Source of the DNA: Bdellovibrio sp. UBA4095
GTDB lineage: Bacteria > Bdellovibrionota > Bdellovibrionia > Bdellovibrionales > Bdellovibrionaceae
Reading direction: 5' to 3'
Assembly: GCA_002381805.1 (NCBI GenBank)
Contig: DFXZ01000004.1
Location: 682,001-746,000 of the forward strand
Length of the DNA stretch: 64,000 bases
This document shows positions 17,774-25,896 of this stretch, in pieces. Below the pieces are notes generated by a model. That model searched no databases and was not told the origin of the DNA. It saw only the letters and a list, made by a program, of their open reading frames with translations. The position numbers were made by a program, and so were the translations under genes. Position 1 is the first letter of the stretch, and each line of letters starts with the position of its first letter.

Positions 17774-17879
17774 TCCAGGGCCTGCATAAGTGTTTGCCGA
17801 CGTCAGTAATAGTGCATTAGATTGTTAATAACGCATTCCTGGAACAGTATGTTTCAGAGCATCACTCAAGGATGAAGGT

Positions 17880-19307
17880 ATGATGAAAAGACTCGTAGTT
17901 CTACTCGCGTGTATGGGGTTAGCCGCTCCGATGACTGGCTGCTCTCTATTTAAAAGCAGCCAACCGGAATCTGAGGTTGCCGCTGATATGGATTCTGCTG
18001 ACCTGGAAGGTCTTGAAGGCGAAGAATCTTTGGATCTTGACGGCGAATCTCTGGATATTGCTGCAGACGACTCTCTTGCAAGTGATCAGTTACCTGAGGA
18101 AGCACTTGGTGAAACCGAGATGGATCTTTCTGATGCTCCACTTGAGCTCGAAGATACCGAACGGCCCGACATCGCGGCTGAAATGGATTCTTTGCCAGCT
18201 GATCCATTCGGAGAAAGCGGCGCTCAAGACGTTCCACCTCCTGCGGAAGATCCGTTGATGGCGGAAACTGAAGCTCCTGCTGAAATGGCTTCACCATCAG
18301 AAACAGACACTTCATCTTTTGGAATGGCGGACACGTCTTCAAGTGATACTTCATACGATTCGTCAGATTCGTCCACTACAATTGTAGATGGTGGTGATGA
18401 GCCTGTTAAAAAGAACATTCCACTTCAAAAGGTCCCAACGACTCCTTGGAAAGTTGGAAGAGCTTGGTTCAATACAGTGTACTTTGCAAAACCGGGTGAC
18501 ACTCTTTTGCAGGTTAGCAGAGCAATTTATGGAGATGACCGCACAGAAGAGTTAAAGCGTGGAAATCCAACATTTAATTCTCGCGATGTTAAGCCGGGCG
18601 ATAAGATTTACTACAGCTCGCCAAATCGGCCCGATGATTCATCTCGATTGATTACTTATTATGAAGATAATGGAATGACTCCCGAGGTTTATATTGCTCG
18701 TGAAGGCGACAATATCCGTACAGTTTCAAAGGATCTGCTTGGTTACGACAACGCTTGGAAAGAAGTCTGGGCAAGTAACTCTGTAGAATCTAAAGGGGAA
18801 ATCTCTGCAGGAACTGAGCTAAGATATTGGAAAGGCAGAGCGGTTGCCGCGACTCCACGTCAAACTCAACAGGAAATGGCTCCAGCACAAGCAGAGCAAA
18901 TGCCGCCACAAGATTTTGCTCAGGGAGAGATGGCTCCGCCAATGGACCAAATGCCTCCTCAGCAAGCAGATGCAGATATCCCGCCTCCTCCAATGCCTGA
19001 AGACCAGCAGCCAATGGATATGGGTGCTATGCCTCCGCAGGATCCTGCAATGGATATGGCAGCCCAGGACCAACTTCCACCACCTCCTCCTCCAATGGAA
19101 GAGGCGATCAACCCACCTCCACCTCCTCCGCAAATGGTTGCAGAAGAAGATCAAGGTGCCCCAGCCACAGACGAAGATACAACTCTTGCTTTAGCAGTGG
19201 TTGGTTTGGCAGCGGCGGGTTTAGCTATTCTGATAGTGATGAGAAAAAAGCGTCGTCAGAGAGAGCTCGAGCAGCAAGCGATGGATAACACTCATGTAGG
19301 AACTTAG
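17880..19307 (+). CDS. LysM-type lipoprotein with acidic, Pro/Gln-rich regions and C-terminal TM
   Basis: A 475-residue protein with a lipobox (PMTGC). A long acidic region (about 30-170, rich in Asp, Glu, Ser) leads to two LysM-like modules: YFAKPGDTLLQVSRAIYGDD with VKPGDKIYYSS, and YIAREGDNIRTVSKDLLG with AGTELRYWKG (about 200-320). Next comes a Pro/Met/Gln-rich stretch (about 325-430), then a transmembrane segment (LALAVVGLAAAGLAILIVM) with a basic tail. The plan recalls FimV-like peptidoglycan-binding polarity proteins, though those lack a lipid anchor. Two membrane anchors suggest it spans the periplasm. Its own terminator follows. Confidence 0.8.
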   Translation: MMKRLVVLLACMGLAAPMTGCSLFKSSQPESEVAADMDSADLEGLEGEESLDLDGESLDIAADDSLASDQLPEEALGETEMDLSDAPLELEDTERPDIAAEMDSLPADPFGESGAQDVPPPAEDPLMAETEAPAEMASPSETDTSSFGMADTSSSDTSYDSSDSSTTIVDGGDEPVKKNIPLQKVPTTPWKVGRAWFNTVYFAKPGDTLLQVSRAIYGDDRTEELKRGNPTFNSRDVKPGDKIYYSSPNRPDDSSRLITYYEDNGMTPEVYIAREGDNIRTVSKDLLGYDNAWKEVWASNSVESKGEISAGTELRYWKGRAVAATPRQTQQEMAPAQAEQMPPQDFAQGEMAPPMDQMPPQQADADIPPPPMPEDQQPMDMGAMPPQDPAMDMAAQDQLPPPPPPMEEAINPPPPPPQMVAEEDQGAPATDEDTTLALAVVGLAAAGLAILIVMRKKRRQRELEQQAMDNTHVGT

Positions 19308-19326
19308 TTCTTGGACGATAGAAAAT

Positions 19327-19358
19327 AAAAAAAAGCGCAGGTAACTGCGCTTTTTTTG
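19327..19358 (+). terminator. Intrinsic terminator, bidirectional
   Basis: A-rich tract, perfect stem aaaagcgcag / ctgcgctttt with a gtaa loop, and a T run. It lies between the LysM lipoprotein gene and the convergent PilZ gene and can serve both. Confidence 0.9.
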
Positions 19359-19379
19359 TTTCAAATCTTTTAAAAAAAA

Positions 19380-19748
19380 TCATCCGACTTTCTTAAAGAT
19401 ATCACCGATAACAGAACGACGATCGTTTCTGCTATTTTCAATAAAATAAATTAGGTCATCGACTATTTGCACATCTCTATTGTTGGTCGGCATGAACTTC
19501 ACGCCACAACCCAAAGAGTTGGTCCAAATAACCGACGCTGGGACTTTTCTTTCACGGCCGGCGACTACAAAAACCAGATTCAACTTTTCGTTGGCGCGAA
19601 TATCCCCGCCAGTAAACTCCAGAAAGGCTCCTGTGATGCTGATGTTCTTGAGCGTGCCTTTAGTTTCTTCACGCGCATAATTCCGCTTAAAAGAAACCTC
19701 TAGATTTAGAGGGGTTCTTGGTGCCGGAACATTATAAACTTCCTCCAC
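19380..19748 (-). CDS. PilZ-domain protein
   Basis: A 122-residue single PilZ domain, a fold that often binds cyclic di-GMP. The conserved core is visible: a basic stretch RTPLNLEVSFKRNYAR, then GTLKNISITGAFLEF, which matches the D/NxSxxG motif, then VIWTNSLGCGVKF. The usual RxxxR motif is present only loosely (FKRNYAR), so ligand binding is likely but not certain. The C-terminal tail is helical. It is transcribed away from a 500-bp non-coding stretch. Bdellovibrio carries many such proteins, linked to motility and predation control. Confidence 0.87.
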   Translation of the reverse strand: MEEVYNVPAPRTPLNLEVSFKRNYAREETKGTLKNISITGAFLEFTGGDIRANEKLNLVFVVAGRERKVPASVIWTNSLGCGVKFMPTNNRDVQIVDDLIYFIENSRNDRRSVIGDIFKKVG

Positions 19749-20252
19749 ATTAGACTCCTTGTGCTTATAAAAAGGATACTATCCTTTCGGTATTGCCAGA
19801 CAAAAAATTAATAGCTGGGAGAGCTAAATTCCATCTTTTTAACGTGGCAACAAACAAAACTAGACTATTTCAGTAGAGTTCTAAGATACTGAAATTAGGA
19901 TTAATTAGTAAAACTATATGGATACCATGGCTCATTGGACGATAGTCCCGAAACGGGACTAGCTCCTGCAGGATTCGGCTGTGAAGTCCTGCCGATGATT
20001 CAACATGAGACGGCTTTCTAGTTTCAAGAGTGCCAAGTAACCGGTGGTGCCTTTAGGCAATCACTCACTGGATTTTCGTCTTAAAATTCGATAACTTAGG
20101 CCTGCTAATCAACAAAAAGATTTTCGGTTGACAAAAACAGCCGACTTTAGGACAGTTAATCAAGAACTATAGTAAAACAATCCAATCGGATTAAGCCTCT
20201 ATTTTATATCACTCTACCTATTCAAAGAAAAATTCCCACAAGGAGAATCTGT
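19749..20252. other. 504-bp intergenic region with candidate structured RNA
   Basis: No convincing coding frame. At 19943-19961 there is a perfect inverted repeat (tagtcccg aaa cgggacta). Next, gcagga (19968-19973) can pair with tcctgc (19987-19992), while tcggc (19975-19979) can pair with gccga (19991-19995), an interleaved, pseudoknot-like arrangement. A further hairpin, tgcc ttta ggca, sits at 20048-20059. A TTGACA lies at 20128 without a good -10 at normal spacing, and TATAGT lies at 20168. The block may be a free small RNA or the 5' leader of rho. I could not match it to a known riboswitch class. Confidence 0.4.
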
Positions 20253-21992
20253 TTGTCTGAACCTAAAGATCAAGGCGTTGAGGTTGCAAAGAAACGCACT
20301 CGTAGCAAGTCCACTGACGACACGGCTAAAGCTGAAAAAACCGAAAAAGCATCTGCAGTACCCGTTGAATCAGCGACCCCAACCCCTGCCGCACCAGAAA
20401 ATCCAACTGAACAATCTGCTCCAAAAGCCCCTCAGACAGCGTCCGCAGCAGCTAGCAACGGCGCGGCAGCAGCCCCTCAAGAGCCTCGCCAAGACCGACC
20501 TCAGCATCAAAATAATCAAAGACGAGATTTCCGTCATCAAAGAGACAATCGTGATCGAGACAATCGTGATAACCGAGGCGGTCACCGGCATGGTGGAAGC
20601 AATCAAAGACGAGATTTTAGACATGATCGCGGCAGAGGAGGCGACGACACTCAGCCGGTTGGTGATGATTCTCAGCCAGTGCAGACTCAGGAAGTTGATT
20701 TGGCAGATATCCATCTGACTGATGAAGAGAAGACCTGGCTTTCTTCGAAAGATTTAAAATCTAAAAACATCACTCAGCTGACAGAACTAGCAACAAAACT
20801 TAAAATTGAAAACGCTGCGGGACTTCGTCGTCAGGACATGATTTTCGAAATCCTTAAGCGCGCTGCCAAATTGGGCCAAGATATTTACGGCTCGGGTGTT
20901 TTGGAAATTCTGCCAGATGGTTATGGATTCTTGCGTTCTCCAGATTATAACTATTTACCGGGACCGGATGATATTTACGTCAGTCCTTCCCAAATTCGCC
21001 GCTTCGGTTTGCGAACTGGTGACACGGTCACTGGAACTGTTCGCCCTCCTAAAGAAGGCGAGCGTTACTTTGCCTTGTTGAAAGTGGATTCTCTTAACTT
21101 CGAGACAACAGAAAAAGGTAAAGATAAAATCCTTTTTGATAACTTAACGCCTCTTTATCCTAACGAGAGACTGAAGCTAGAACACAACCCAGGCGACTAT
21201 ACAACACGAGTTGTGGATCTGATGGCACCTCTTGGTAAGGGCCAGCGTGCTTTGATCGTAGCTCCTCCGCGTACTGGTAAAACCGTTCTCATGCAACACA
21301 TCGCGAACGCGATCACAGCGAATCATCCTGAGGTAAAGTTGATCGTTCTGTTGATCGATGAACGTCCCGAGGAAGTGACCGACATGCAAAGAACCGTTAA
21401 GGGTGAAGTGGTATCATCTACATTTGATGAGCCACCAACTCGTCACGTTCAAGTCGCAGAAATGGTCATTGAAAAAGCAAAACGTTTGGTCGAGCACAAG
21501 CACGACGTCGTTATCCTGCTGGATTCAATCACTCGTTTGGCTCGTGCTTACAACACCGTAGTTCCTCCATCAGGAAAGATCTTATCTGGTGGTGTTGACT
21601 CTAACGCTCTTCATAAGCCGAAACGTTTCTTTGGTGCCGCTCGTAATATCGAAGAAGGTGGATCGCTCACCATTATCGCAACGGCATTGATCGATACCGG
21701 TTCGCGAATGGATGAAGTTATTTTCGAGGAATTTAAAGGAACTGGTAATGCCGAGATCCACTTAGATCGCAAGCTGATGGAAAAACGTATTTTCCCATGC
21801 ATGGACATCAACAAATCTGGAACTCGTAAAGAGGATCTTTTGATTGATAAAGGCGATTTGAACCGTCTGTGGATTCTTCGAAAAGTTTTGGCTCCAATGA
21901 ATGTGATTGATGCGATGGAATTCCTTTTGGATAAGGTCGAAGCGACCAAAACCAATACGGACTTCCTGAAGGCAATGTCAGGCCCAAGCTAG
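20253..21992 (+). CDS. rho: Transcription termination factor Rho with long N-terminal extension
   Basis: Rho is the hexameric RNA helicase that ends transcription. The start is TTG with a good ribosome site (aaggaga). From about residue 167 the protein aligns with standard Rho: N-terminal domain, RNA-binding motif (DGYGFLRSPDYNYLPGPDDIYVS region, about 222-244), Walker A APPRTGKT (337-344) and LLIDERPEEV. It is 579 residues against about 419 in E. coli because of a low-complexity extension: Ala/Pro/Lys/Thr-rich (about 10-80), then Arg/Asn/Asp/His-rich (about 80-130) with NQRRDFRH twice (88-95, 117-124). The extension is likely disordered and RNA-binding. Confidence 0.97.
   Translation: MSEPKDQGVEVAKKRTRSKSTDDTAKAEKTEKASAVPVESATPTPAAPENPTEQSAPKAPQTASAAASNGAAAAPQEPRQDRPQHQNNQRRDFRHQRDNRDRDNRDNRGGHRHGGSNQRRDFRHDRGRGGDDTQPVGDDSQPVQTQEVDLADIHLTDEEKTWLSSKDLKSKNITQLTELATKLKIENAAGLRRQDMIFEILKRAAKLGQDIYGSGVLEILPDGYGFLRSPDYNYLPGPDDIYVSPSQIRRFGLRTGDTVTGTVRPPKEGERYFALLKVDSLNFETTEKGKDKILFDNLTPLYPNERLKLEHNPGDYTTRVVDLMAPLGKGQRALIVAPPRTGKTVLMQHIANAITANHPEVKLIVLLIDERPEEVTDMQRTVKGEVVSSTFDEPPTRHVQVAEMVIEKAKRLVEHKHDVVILLDSITRLARAYNTVVPPSGKILSGGVDSNALHKPKRFFGAARNIEEGGSLTIIATALIDTGSRMDEVIFEEFKGTGNAEIHLDRKLMEKRIFPCMDINKSGTRKEDLLIDKGDLNRLWILRKVLAPMNVIDAMEFLLDKVEATKTNTDFLKAMSGPS
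20514..20617 (+). repeat. Short direct repeats inside rho extension
   Basis: A 17-bp direct repeat (aatcaaagacgagattt) occurs at 20514-20530 and 20601-20617, in frame and 87 bases apart. Between them lies a tandem 15-bp near-repeat at 20541-20555 and 20556-20570 (one mismatch). These encode the Arg/Asp/Asn-rich segment of Rho and could expand or contract by slippage without breaking the frame. Confidence 0.85.
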
Positions 21993-22061
21993 AGGGTGGC
22001 CTCTGCCCGTCTAGCTTAAATATATGAAATTATTTTGAAAAATTGAACCTTGAGGTCGGAT

Positions 22062-22085
22062 ATCGCTGCCAAAAAAAGCAGCGAT
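22062..22085 (+). other. Hairpin between rho and rpmE
   Basis: A perfect 8-bp stem (atcgctgc / gcagcgat) surrounds an A-rich loop. There is no proper T run after it, so it is a weak terminator at best; it may instead be part of the rpmE leader. Confidence 0.45.
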
Positions 22086-22169
22086 TTCTACTCGACACGG
22101 GGCACCCGGTGTGATAAACCAGTCGATCTTAAGGCCAATCATTTTGCTTATTTAGAAGGAATTCAGGTC

Positions 22170-22415
22170 ATGAAAGAAAACTTGCACCCAAAAGTACGTG
22201 AAGTTGTATTTAAAGATATCTCTTGCGATTACGCATTCTTGAGTACATCTACTTTGAGCTCACAAGAGACTATCAAATGGGAAGACGGTAAAGAATATCC
22301 TTTGATCAAAGTTGAGATCTCTTCTGCATCTCATCCTTTCTTCACTGGAAAACAACGTGTTATGGATACTGAAGGCCGTATCGATCGCTTCAACAAGCGT
22401 TACGGAAAAAAGTAA
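22170..22415 (+). CDS. rpmE: Ribosomal protein L31 (zinc-free form)
   Basis: An 81-residue L31 protein of the large ribosomal subunit. I start at the ATG at 22170, after gaagga, giving the family start MKENLHPKVREVVFKD; an in-frame start further upstream would add an unrelated leader. IKWEDGKEYPLIKVEISSASHPFFTGKQ and RFNKRYG are conserved. There is a single Cys and no CxxC pair, so this is the zinc-independent (C-minus) type. It sits between rho and prfA, a common arrangement. Confidence 0.93.
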   Translation: MKENLHPKVREVVFKDISCDYAFLSTSTLSSQETIKWEDGKEYPLIKVEISSASHPFFTGKQRVMDTEGRIDRFNKRYGKK

Positions 22416-22450
22416 ATTCCTGACCTCCACGCGGAGGATTTGTTTGCCTG

Positions 22451-22487
22451 AAATGCGGTTCAATTCTCGAGCCGCATTTTCATTTTT
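22451..22487 (+). terminator. Terminator after rpmE
   Basis: Stem aaatgcgg / ccgcattt with an 13-base loop, followed by a broken T run. A small hairpin cctcc acgc ggagg (22424-22437) just before it hides a Shine-Dalgarno-like ggagg. Confidence 0.6.
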
Positions 22488-22529
22488 GAAACTCAACTTG
22501 ATACATTCATCGCTCGAGGAGTCATCCCC

Positions 22530-23603
22530 ATGTTTTCAAAACTGCATGAGGTAGAATCAAGATATGAAGAAGTGAATCTTTCGCTTCAACGGCCAGACAT
22601 TGCCTCCAATCAAACTCAATACCGTGCTCTCATGAAGGAGCTTGCAGATCTTGAAAAGATCGTAGTTCCTTATCGTGAGTTTAAAAAGAAATCTGAAAAC
22701 TTAAAGGCCAGCAAAGAACTGCTTACCAGCGAACAAGACTCCGAAATGCGTGAATTGATTCGCGAAGAAGTCAAGGAACTCGAAGCTGAGCTACCTCTGC
22801 TTGAGCAACAACTGCGAATTGCACTTATTCCTAAAGATCCTAATGATGATAAAAATATTATTCTGGAGATTCGAGCTGGTGCGGGAGGAGACGAAGCGTC
22901 TCTTTTTGCGGATGAGCTTTTTCGCGGTTATGCGCACTTTGCGTCTTCCCAAGGTTGGAAAGTGGAAATGCTTTCTTTTTCTGAAGGCAACGTTGGCGGC
23001 GCGAAAGAGATTATCGCATCGGTCTCCGGCGATTCCGTTTTCAGTAAATTGAAGTACGAGTCAGGCGTTCATCGCGTGCAGCGTGTTCCTAAAACAGAAG
23101 CTGCCGGAAGGATTCACACCTCAACAGTAACAGTTGCGGTAATTCCTGAAGTTGAGGTGAACGAGATCAAAATCCCAATGACTGATGTACGTATCGAGAC
23201 TATGAGATCTCAAGGATCGGGCGGACAATCGGTTAATAGAACTGAGTCTGCGGTTCGAGTGGTGCATTTGCCCACCGGAATAGATGTAAAATGTCAGGAA
23301 GGAAAATCTCAATCTTCGAACAGAGAAAGAGCCTTCCAAATCCTATACGCTAAATTGCAACAGATTGAAGATGATAAGGCCCGCAAGGAAGCTTCAGATG
23401 CACGGCTGGAACAAATCGGTACGGGTGATCGTTCAGAGCGAATCCGAACTTATAACTTCCCGCAGACCCGAATCACGGATCATCGGATTGGCTTAACGAT
23501 CCACCAATTAGACCAAGTCATGAGCGGGCAATTTGAGTTGTTGATCGATCCACTCGTTGCTAACTTCCAAGCAGAGGCTCTTAAAAAGCAGACCTCTGCA
23601 TAG
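22530..23603 (+). CDS. prfA: Peptide chain release factor 1
   Basis: RF1 ends translation at UAA and UAG. The 357-residue protein carries the GGQ motif at 231-233 (RSQGSGGQSVNRTES), needed for peptide release, and the PxT stop-codon reading tripeptide as PKT (187-189), which marks RF1 rather than RF2. The N-terminal coiled domain is complete. The ATG follows cgaggag. prmC, which methylates the GGQ glutamine, begins 3 bases after the stop, so enzyme and substrate are co-expressed. Confidence 0.97.
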   Translation: MFSKLHEVESRYEEVNLSLQRPDIASNQTQYRALMKELADLEKIVVPYREFKKKSENLKASKELLTSEQDSEMRELIREEVKELEAELPLLEQQLRIALIPKDPNDDKNIILEIRAGAGGDEASLFADELFRGYAHFASSQGWKVEMLSFSEGNVGGAKEIIASVSGDSVFSKLKYESGVHRVQRVPKTEAAGRIHTSTVTVAVIPEVEVNEIKIPMTDVRIETMRSQGSGGQSVNRTESAVRVVHLPTGIDVKCQEGKSQSSNRERAFQILYAKLQQIEDDKARKEASDARLEQIGTGDRSERIRTYNFPQTRITDHRIGLTIHQLDQVMSGQFELLIDPLVANFQAEALKKQTSA

Positions 23604-23605
23604 CG

Positions 23606-24487
23606 ATGACGTTAAAAGAAATCTTAGACAAAACTACCGCCTTTTTCAGAGATAAAAAAATCGAGACTCCACGTCTTGATGCCGAGTTACTTTTGGCGCA
23701 TGGGCTGAAACTTGACCGTATACAGCTCTATCTTCGCCATGATCAACCCATGAAAGAAGACGAACTCGTCATATTGCGTGACCTTGTTCGCCGAAGAGCC
23801 CAAGGGGAGCCCGTAGCTTATATTGTCGGCACAAAAGAGTTCTTTGGATTGCCATTCGAGGTAAGCCCTGCGGTATTGATTCCCCGCCCTGAAACAGAAC
23901 ATCTAATTGAAGAGTCTTTAGCTTGGGCAAAAAACAAAAAGTCGGACCTAAAAATCATAGATCTTGGTTGTGGATCCGGCTGTATCGGACTGACCCTTTT
24001 AAAGAAATTTCCAGAGGCTCAATTGCTTGCAGTGGATATGTCAGCCCAGGCTTTAGAGGTCGCACAGCGAAATGCTAAGGCCCTAGAAGTGTCCGATCGA
24101 ACTCTATTTGTGCAGGCGGACGCAGCAGATGAGAACCTTGTAATGTCAAATTTCAAGAACTTCATGCGACAGGATACCGTAGACATACTAGTCTCTAACC
24201 CGCCATACATCGCGACGTCAGACCCTTCCGTAGAAGAAAATGTGAAGAAGTTCGAACCTTCTTCAGCGCTATTTGCGGAAGATGACGGTTTAGCTTTATT
24301 AAAGCAGTGGTCGCAGATTTATGGTCAACATCTAGCATCGGAAGGTCTGATGTTGATGGAAATGGGAATGAGTCAAGGTGACAAAATGGGCGCTCATTTT
24401 GCAAACTTGGCATTATTTAACGAAGTTCGTGTCATAAAAGATCTTTCGGGGCATGATAGAGTCATTCGCGGAGTGAAGCATGGATAA
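23606..24487 (+). CDS. prmC: Release factor glutamine methyltransferase
   Basis: PrmC methylates the glutamine of the GGQ motif in release factors using S-adenosylmethionine. The 293-residue protein has the helical N-terminal domain (RLDAELLLAHGL), the YIVGTKEFFGLPFEV...VLIPRPETEHLIE linker motif (about 73-108), SAM motif IIDLGCGSGCIGL and the catalytic NPPY motif in LVSNPPYIA. It is joined to prfA (3-base gap) and overlaps murA by 8 bases, forming one operon. Confidence 0.96.
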   Translation: MTLKEILDKTTAFFRDKKIETPRLDAELLLAHGLKLDRIQLYLRHDQPMKEDELVILRDLVRRRAQGEPVAYIVGTKEFFGLPFEVSPAVLIPRPETEHLIEESLAWAKNKKSDLKIIDLGCGSGCIGLTLLKKFPEAQLLAVDMSAQALEVAQRNAKALEVSDRTLFVQADAADENLVMSNFKNFMRQDTVDILVSNPPYIATSDPSVEENVKKFEPSSALFAEDDGLALLKQWSQIYGQHLASEGLMLMEMGMSQGDKMGAHFANLALFNEVRVIKDLSGHDRVIRGVKHG

Positions 24488-25733
24488 AATGGTTGTAGAG
24501 GGCAATGGCCCATTAAATGGTACAGCAAAAGTAAGTGGCGCTAAAAATGCGGCGTTACCGATTCTTTTCTCGACTCTTCTTGCTGAGGGAGAGCACGTCT
24601 TTAGAAATGTCCCACGGCTTAAAGATATCGAATCAACGACGGAGCTTCTTGCAAGCTTGGGATGTGAAATTCGCAGAGACGGTGACACCTTCAGAGTCCA
24701 CGTCAGCCCTCTTCAGTCTTTTGAAGCATCGTATGATTTGGTTCGTAAAATGCGCGCGAGCTTTTTGTGTATGGGACCTCTGCTTGCAAAATACGGGGAA
24801 GCCGTCGTGTCGCAACCAGGTGGATGCGCGATTGGAAGTCGTCCCATTGACTTGCATCTTGAGGGCTTTAAAGCTCTGGGCGCAGAGATCACTCAAAAAG
24901 AAGGATATGTAAAAGCTCAGGCAAAGAAGCTTAAAGGTGCGACAATTCTGTTTGAGGTTGTGACTGTTGGCGGTACTGAGAACGTCATGATGGCTGCGAC
25001 ATTAGCAGAAGGAAGAACTGTTCTTGAGAATGCTGCTAAGGAACCAGAGATCGTAGATCTTGCTGAGTACCTTATCAAAATGGGAGCAAAGATTTCAGGC
25101 CACGGCACCAGCGTCATCACTATTGATGGCGTTGAAAAGTTGCATCCGGCAGAGCACTCAATAGTTGCAGATCGTATTGAAGCCGGGACACTTCTTATCG
25201 CCGGAGCGATTACCAAAGGTGAAGTCACTGTTCAAAACTGTGTACCTGCTCATCTTGAAGCATTAATTCTTAAGATGCGCGAAAGTGGATTTAAGATCGA
25301 AACTGGTAGCGATTCAATGACCGTCTTTAAGGCGAACTCTTGGGAGGCCGTGGATATTACGACGGCACCTCACCCACTTTTTCCAACGGATCTGCAGGCA
25401 CAATTCATGGCTTTGATGACTGTGGCGAATGGAACCAGCGTGATCTCTGAAACTGTTTTTGAAAATCGCTTCATGCACGTTCAAGAGCTGATTCGCTTAG
25501 GTGCTGACATAACACCTAAGAACCGCGTCGCTGTTGTCAGAGGTCGTCCAGGCCAATTGACTGGAGCACAGGTTATGGCAACTGACTTACGAGCGAGCGC
25601 TTCGTTAGTCCTCGCAGGTTTGGTTGCTGAGGGCGAAACCACAGTAAACCGAATCTATCATTTGGACCGAGGTTACGAAAAGCTTGAAAACAAGCTATCC
25701 GCCTTAGGTGCAAAAATCCGTCGTGTAGAATAG
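24480..25733 (+). CDS. murA: UDP-N-acetylglucosamine 1-carboxyvinyltransferase
   Basis: MurA makes the first committed precursor of peptidoglycan by adding enolpyruvate to UDP-GlcNAc. The 417-residue protein has Lys22-Asn23 (SGAKNAALPI) and the catalytic Cys116 in QPGGCAIGSRPID, the residue alkylated by fosfomycin; the Cys rather than Asp form predicts sensitivity of the enzyme itself. It overlaps prmC by 8 bases. A stem-loop at 25738-25755 closes the operon. Confidence 0.97.
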   Translation: MDKMVVEGNGPLNGTAKVSGAKNAALPILFSTLLAEGEHVFRNVPRLKDIESTTELLASLGCEIRRDGDTFRVHVSPLQSFEASYDLVRKMRASFLCMGPLLAKYGEAVVSQPGGCAIGSRPIDLHLEGFKALGAEITQKEGYVKAQAKKLKGATILFEVVTVGGTENVMMAATLAEGRTVLENAAKEPEIVDLAEYLIKMGAKISGHGTSVITIDGVEKLHPAEHSIVADRIEAGTLLIAGAITKGEVTVQNCVPAHLEALILKMRESGFKIETGSDSMTVFKANSWEAVDITTAPHPLFPTDLQAQFMALMTVANGTSVISETVFENRFMHVQELIRLGADITPKNRVAVVRGRPGQLTGAQVMATDLRASASLVLAGLVAEGETTVNRIYHLDRGYEKLENKLSALGAKIRRVE

Positions 25734-25737
25734 AAGA

Positions 25738-25770
25738 CTGGAGCGCTCGCTCCAGCTCTTTGTCTTTTTG
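25738..25770 (+). terminator. Terminator after murA
   Basis: Perfect 7-bp stem ctggagc / gctccag with loop gctc, followed by a T-rich but interrupted tail (ctctttgtctttttg). Confidence 0.7.
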
Positions 25771-25791
25771 AAATTTCACCGAATTTTGAAT

Positions 25792-25832
25792 AAAAAAAAG
25801 GCCTGCAAGGAGGGGATCCGCAAGCCTTTTTA
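25792..25832. terminator. Bidirectional terminator-like hairpin with GGAGGGGAT loop
   Basis: An A run, stem ggcctgc / gcaagcc with one mismatch, and a T run give a terminator shape on both strands. On the plus strand the 13-base loop (25807-25819) displays ggaggggat. See the next hairpin, whose loop has the same 9 bases. Confidence 0.65.
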
Positions 25833-25849
25833 GGAATTTAAAAAAGAAC

Positions 25850-25883
25850 AGTCTCAGCCCGCGGAGGGGATGGGGCTGAGACT
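25850..25883. other. Strong 11-bp hairpin with GGAGGGGAT loop
   Basis: The perfect inverted repeat agtctcagccc (25850-25860) / gggctgagact (25873-25883) encloses a 12-base loop containing ggaggggat. There is no T run, so it is not a standard terminator. Two neighbouring hairpins exposing the same GGA-containing loop on the plus strand recall CsrA/Rsm-binding RNA hairpins, but this is an inference. Confidence 0.6.
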
Positions 25884-25896
25884 CATGATTCGGTTA

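Noticed and set aside
20128..20156. TTGACA as a rho promoter
   Set aside because: The -10 position at 17 bases is gacagt, a poor match. It may still be used with another factor but is not supported.
20278..20718. Long alternate frame over the rho extension
   Set aside because: It is a by-product of low-complexity repeats; the rho frame has the start, ribosome site and continuity with the conserved domain.
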